A DNA stretch of 64,000 nucleotides from Nymphaea colorata (taxonomy: Eukaryota; Streptophyta; Magnoliopsida; Nymphaeales; Nymphaeaceae). Below the pieces are notes generated by a model. The model saw only the letters and a program-made list of their open reading frames with translations, was not told the origin of the DNA and ran no database searches. A program made the position numbers and the translations under genes. The number at the start of each line of letters is the position of its first letter. The first letter of the stretch is position 1. The stretch is taken from contig NC_045139.1 in the NCBI RefSeq assembly GCF_008831285.2, positions 2,240,704-2,304,703 of the forward strand. Reading direction: 5' to 3'. Below, piece by piece: positions 59,354-64,000 of this stretch.

Positions 59354-59986
59354 ATCTTTTCTGATGGCCAAATTCGAAGACGTGTGCACTTATGAGCAAA
59401 GTTCCGCACGCAAGCTTCACCGCTAAGGGATCATTGGATCGGTTGTCGGTCTGTTCTTTTTCTTCTCAATACAAAATAACTACGAATTAAACATGAATAT
59501 CTTTAACAAGAGGAATACGTCTTGTCCAGCTGAATGGGAATTAATAAAACACATGAAAAAACAGAGTTGTTCATTTTCATCGTTTTAATTAATATATAGT
59601 TGCATTAGTTGAAAACTGGGATCCATCTTGTTCTCATCCTCCGTGCTACAATCGAAGTGGAGAGTAGACCAGTTTCATCTTTGCTGTTGCATCCTAATTT
59701 TTTAGATGGTGGCGGCGTATATGCAATATAAAATAGCACTGCCTTAATCTTGTTTTTTTAAGCTTTTAATATAACCGCATTCATAAGTTCTTATTGTAAG
59801 ATAGAACTGCCTTAGTCTTGTTTTTTAAGCATTTAATATAACCACATTCATAAGTTCTTATTGTAAAACAACATCTTGGATTTTTTTTTTTTTTTTACGG
59901 TTAATGCACCATAACTAAGGCACTAATAAAGCTGTCAAAGTCAAACACACGATCCAACTGTTCTAGTTGTATAAAACACCTACAAC
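57446..59986. other. Intergenic region between the divergent TNL-6 and TNL-7
   Basis: The TNL-6 promoter side contains (TA)n at about 57587-57611. 58370-58720 has repeated TCTGAATC/AATTCAAAT motifs resembling AT-rich MITE interiors. 59323-59353 is (CA)n(TA)n. 59755-59875 holds a short direct duplication (ACTGCCTTA.TCTTGTTTTTT..AAGC.TTTAATATAACC twice). No gene is recognised. Confidence 0.5.
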
Positions 59987-60621
59987 TAGGGATGTACATT
60001 TAGTGAGTCAAGCTCGAGCTTGAGCTTGGAAAACTGAAATTCAACTCGACTCACATATAGTTGGGCTCGAGCTCAACTCGGGCTTTACGAGGTGAGCTTG
60101 AGCTCGACTCATTTAACCAAATCCGAGCTCAAGCTCAACTTGTTTAAGCTCGTGTCCCTTAGTATATTTTTTATGTTTTTCAAGTGACCAATGTATGATG
60201 AAGAACTCTATTATCTTCCATTAAATGATACATACGGGAGGATCCCTCCCTATTTAGTACCAAAAAAATTGATATTTACAAAGAGCTAAAACCCCAATTC
60301 TACACAAAAAAAAAAAAAAAAAAACATAAGAAAACCAACGAATAGCACATCTTTGTACCAAATCTTTGAATTCTCTATATAGCTTAGCTTGTTTGAAATT
60401 TCCACGTTTTTATTTAAGCCATTTTAAGTTTTTGAAATTACAAAGAAAAGTAGTATGGTTAAACGAGTCTAATCGAGTCGAATTCATCCAACTCGAACTT
60501 GACTCGTTTATAAACTTGAGTTATCAGTTAAGCTCGAACTCTAATAAGTCGAGGTCGAGTCGAACTTAACCGAACAAGTTTGAGTCAAGCCCAAGTGGCT
60601 CTGGCTCTTTGAACATCCCTA
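59987..60621. mobile_element. hAT-like nonautonomous element (635 bp)
   Basis: It starts TAGGGATGTACATT and, read from the right end, TAGGGATGTTCAAA; the first 11 bases match but one. The interior is full of CTCGAGCTTGAGCTTG and ACTCGTTTATAAACTTGAG motifs typical of this class of plant nonautonomous DNA elements. The flanking octamers CCTACAAC and ACCACGAC agree at five of eight positions, so the target duplication is eroded. It inserted directly beside the inverted duplicate at 60.63-61.03 kb. Confidence 0.6.
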
Positions 60622-60627
60622 ACCACG

Positions 60628-61200
60628 ACTTGATTCTATTTCAATGTGACACAACCTTGTGTCAAATTTGTTGGCATTGAAGGTGCTTTAGATAATTTAT
60701 CTTATTAGCCTAACTTAAGTTAGCCATCGTTTGAATACTCTAACTGACGAGAAAGACATAGTTCCGCTGTAGATATAAAAATTTGGTATGTTTTTTTTTT
60801 CTATTTATTAATCCAGATTTGTTAACAATTGTATTATCTCGCTTTTATTTTATTAGTATATGAATCTGCTAGACGGCTTTTTCTTATTTTATTATTTTAT
60901 TATTTTGTTTGCAGGAACAGTAATATATTGTTGGACACATTCATTATTTATGGTATATTTTATGCTTAAAACTTGTTTTCCTTTTAAAATAAAATAATAT
61001 AAATGGCCTTCAATTTTCAGATAGCCAAAAAGGAGAGAGAGAGAGAGAGATGTCATTTAACAGAGAATCTAAAATTGGCTTTGCCAGACGTGTTTTTATA
61101 AAATCAGGCATGTTTTTTTCTATTTAGGAATCCAGCTTTGTTAACACTTGTATTATTAATATATGAATCTGCTAGACGGTTTTCTCTCATCTACGATAAA
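60628..61200. repeat. TNL-7 upstream DNA: inverted copy of 23.2-24.0 kb plus a local duplication
   Basis: 60628-60735 and 60912-61022 are inverted relatives of the DNA before TNL-3. Within it, about 60785-60880 (TTGTTAACAATTGTATTAT; ATATGAATCTGCTAGACGG) recurs at about 61097-61180. A (GA)n tract lies at about 61033-61050. Confidence 0.6.
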
Positions 61201-61401
61201 ACGGCTAGATGTATTCGTGACCGTGTGTGTTAGAGAGTCATTTTTTTATCTGTTAAGTTGAAATGAGTTGACATCACTTGTACGTAGCCCAACATTAGAA
61301 AACCACAAAGAACTTGAGATCTAAAAATTACTAGTCTCCAACTTCAGTTAGTGCATTCATATTCACCTTCCAGTTGGTAACACCAACACCAATAGAACTG
61401 T

Positions 61402-61756
61402 TTGGGCATCGTCGCGTTCATAGACAGCGAGAAGTTGGAGAAGGGGCAGAAGATGGAGGAGCTGTTTGGGTACATAGAGAGATCCAAAATCTTCGTGCCC
61501 GTCTTCTCCAAAGGCTATGGTGATTCACAGTGGTGCATGCAAGAGAGGCCAAGATCGTGGACTGCAAGAGGCTCATTGTACCGGTGTTCTTTGATGTGGA
61601 GCCAAAAGATGTGCGCCAACAAACGGGTCCTTTTGCGCCCTCATTTAGAAGGCACCGTAAAAATAAGAAAATAGACAAGGAGGTGGTAAACAAATGGATG
61701 GGTGCATTGGCAGAAGCGGGGAAAATCTCAGGGTATACTTTGGCCGCCACCAATGG
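61402..61756 (+). pseudogene. Broken TIR exon ahead of TNL-7
   Basis: From 61405 the frame reads GIVAFIDSEKLEKG, ELFGYIERSKIFVPVFSKGY and SQWCMQE. One base is then missing near 61546, and the next frame continues AKIVDCKRLIVPVFFDVEP, DVRQQTGPFAPSF, WMGALAEAGKISGYTLAATNG to a GTAACT donor at 61757. The first about 30 TIR residues, including FLSFRGEDTR, are missing and nothing upstream supplies them. The exon therefore cannot encode a full TIR. The donor phase (GG|GT) still matches the family. Confidence 0.8.
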
Positions 61757-62365
61757 GTAACTACCTTTTTACCTAATTCATTATCTCTTTATGTAAATAA
61801 AAGATTTGCAAATGAAAAACACAACCCTCTTATATATGATAGGTTTCATCCAATGCTTGTATGGGAAAAAATCAAGCACATGACCTACATCGGTAGTGAA
61901 CCGCTACTTTGACTATCAGAGTCATCCAGCTCATTTATAAAGTTTATTCTATCTAGAATCTAGCTTTGATGAACTGTTGAGAGAAAAACAAAGAGAAGAA
62001 AGTGAAGATATCTTAAACAAATGGGAGAAAGGTATGAAATATGAATTAGTAGTACTACATGAAAACATCTTAAAGGCATGCTCTTTTTAGTCAGAAGACC
62101 AGAACAGATGATCACTTATCTGTGCCATTTGATCCGATCAAAAGAACTAAAAATGTGATATCTGCATTAGAATGTACGTACAATTAATATGACAAATATG
62201 TGTTACTTTCATTTACTTTATAAGTTCAACTGCATGCATGCATGTGATGCCCCGGTTTGCAAAGATATGAAATGATTTAAAAATCATTTATTGATTGTTT
62301 GATTGCATAGCTTAATCTTTATACGCAGGGAGTCATAAATTTGACTTCTTTTGGTTTTCCGGCAG

Positions 62366-64000
62366 ATATGAGGGAAAGCTCATCCAAGTCATCGTAAAGA
62401 GGATCTTGACTGAAGTAAACAAGACGTCTCTGTTTGTAGCCAAACATCCGGTAGGACTCGATTGTCGCCTTGCAGATTTGATGGAAGTTTTGGATGTTGA
62501 ATCCCAGGATCTTGCCAGAATAGTTGGGATCCATAGCATGGGTGGGATGGGCAAAACGACTCTAGCTAAGGCTGTCTATAACCAAATTTCTTCTCGTTTT
62601 GATGCATGCAGCTTCATTTCTAACATCAGGGAAGTAGCAAACCAAGCCTTGGGCCTTATTTCACTCCAAAAACAGTTGCTTTATGATGTTTTCAAAGATG
62701 AAAATGTGAAAATAAGCAGTATCAGCGATGGAATTGGCAAAATTATAGAACGAATTCGAGGTAAAAAGGTTTTGCTAGTTCTTGATGACATTGATAATAA
62801 ATCTCAACTCGATGCCTTGGCAGGCGACTTGGATTGGTTTTGCTCTGGGTCGAGAATCATCATCACTACCAGATATAAGCATGTATTAAAAGCACCAAGA
62901 CTGAAGCACAATGAAGACTATGAGCTTAAGCAGCTAGATTCTACCCAATCTCTCCAGCTTTTCAGTTGGCATGCATTTGGGAAAGAGGTGCCGGATGCCA
63001 AATTTGCAAAGCTATCAAAGGAAGTTGCATCTGCTGCTGCTGGGCTGCCATTAGCGCTTGAAATATTCGGATCACATTTCTTTAATCTGAAAACAGATAA
63101 AGAATGGCAAAGTATGTTGCAAAAGTTGAAAGATGCACAAGACAAAGGTCTTCATGAAACACTGAAAATAAGCTATGATGCCCTTGATACAGATGAAAAG
63201 AAAGTATTTTTGGACATAGCGTGCTTTTTTGTTGGACAACAAAGAGAGCTTCCGACTCTTATGTGGGAAGGTTGTGGCTTCTTCCCAGATATAACGATCA
63301 AAGTCTTAATGCACGAATCTCTAGTTAGTATAAATGATGATACAGGAGAGTTTGAAATGCATGACCACATTAGGGACATGGGAAGAAACATTGTGCAAGC
63401 TGAGAGGAAAGTAGGAAAGTGTAGCAGGTTGTGGAAGGACGATGAAACATTAGATGTATTGCAAAACAAGGGAGTAAGAGTCTATCTCTTCAATTATTAT
63501 TATCAGCTTAATTTGATCTAATTTCTTTTTGGTGAGTTGTTTTAGGCACAGACTACCCTAAAAATTTTTGGCATGAGCGAAACATATTTTTCAAAATTTT
63601 TAGACAGGCCAATTAAAATTTTTGGAAATGTTAACTAGTATACCTTTGTTTTTTAGATTTTATGGAGGCCATGGCCCCTGCCAACCCCATGGCTATGCTC
63701 ATGAACTGTTTCTAGAATATGAAATACATATTTTTCGTTGCAAAACAAACTGATTTTAATGTGAAATGTAGGGAATGGAAAACATTGAAGCCATTCAACT
63801 CTTTTGCGAAAGTCTAGGTGCAGTGGTCGTGGATGCAGAGACTTTTGCAGCAATGCCTCAACTTAGAATGCTCAAGTTGGGAGAAGTGACAATTGAAGGT
63901 GAATATGAACATTTTCCTAGGACTCTCAAATGGTTGGAATGGAGAGCAAAAGATCTGGATTCGTTGTCTGGTGCCCTTCATCTTGAGAATCTTGTTATTC
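62366..64000 (+). CDS. TNL-7: NB-ARC and LRR-entry exons of a second TNL subfamily, 3' end beyond the window
   Basis: Exon 62366-63473 starts after TTTTCCGGCAG and encodes YEGKLIQVIVKRIL, then FVAKHPVGLDCRLADL, P-loop GIHSMGGMGKTTLAKAV, FISNIREVA, KVLLVLDDIDN, GSRIIITTR, AAGLPLALEIFGSHF, KVFLDIACFFVG and FEMHDHIRDMGRNIV. The donor after LQNKG (GTAAGA at 63474) fits; the next exon starts at 63772 (GMENIEAIQLF, FAAMPQLRMLKLGE, FPRTLKWLEW) and runs off the edge. VGLD, AAGLPLAL and ACFFVG distinguish it from the other receptors here (IGIETRV or VGIETRV, AAGGLPLTL, SCFFIG). The NB-ARC is intact, but the preceding TIR is broken, so the product may be an NB-ARC-LRR protein or the locus may be dead. 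Confidence 0.8.

Overview
The window is plant nuclear DNA carrying a cluster of TIR-NBS-LRR (TNL) intracellular immune receptor genes. Three things support this: spliced genes with GT-AG introns; the TIR, NB-ARC (P-loop, kinase-2, GLPL, RNBS-D, MHD) and LRR motifs; and AT-rich spacers full of microsatellites and MITE-like elements. TNLs are absent from grasses and most monocots, so the host is a eudicot, a magnoliid or an early-diverging angiosperm. I cannot name the species from the sequence alone.

Layout. (1) 1-687 (+): 3' end of TNL-1, whose body lies left of the window. (2) 688-6435: spacer with relics of other TNL copies: a duplicated promoter plus signal anchor, an antisense TIR fragment, an NB-ARC stub and a second N-terminal stub. 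(3) 6442-13464 (+): TNL-2, five exons, intact, about 1540 aa. (4) 13465-24422: spacer with a scrambled NB-ARC relic, repeats, a noncoding tandem array (about 18.05-22.27 kb) and MITEs. (5) 24423-32139 (+): TNL-3, full length but frameshifted in the NB-ARC. (6) 33872-42086 (+): TNL-4, five exons, intact, about 1714 aa. (7) 42087-48388: AT-rich spacer with long (TA)n tracts and a decayed antisense LRR pseudogene. (8) 57445-48389 (-): TNL-6, five exons, intact, about 1714 aa, convergent with TNL-4. (9) 61402-64000 (+): a broken TIR followed by a good NB-ARC and LRR start (TNL-7), from a different TNL subfamily, divergent from TNL-6 and running off the right edge.

TNL-1 to TNL-4 and TNL-6 share one architecture where visible: (optional N-terminal signal anchor)-TIR | NB-ARC | short LRR-entry exon | large LRR exon | separate C-terminal domain exon of about 120-130 aa. 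Intron phases are conserved (phase 2 after the TIR exon, phase 0 elsewhere). In known TNLs the LRR and post-LRR domain sense the pathogen ligand, the NB-ARC drives ATP-dependent oligomerisation, and the assembled TIRs act as NADases. The TIRs of TNL-2, -3, -4 and -6 keep the SKWCLKE segment containing the presumed catalytic Glu. TNL-2 and TNL-4 begin with a hydrophobic anchor (like the flax L6/M type); TNL-3 and TNL-6 do not.

The main observations are the shared C-terminal exon domain, a near-identical TIR tract in the oppositely oriented TNL-3 and TNL-6 (gene conversion), an in-frame 96-bp triplication in the TNL-6 LRR region, and many relics of earlier gene copies. I see no non-immune gene, no RNA gene and no CRISPR array.
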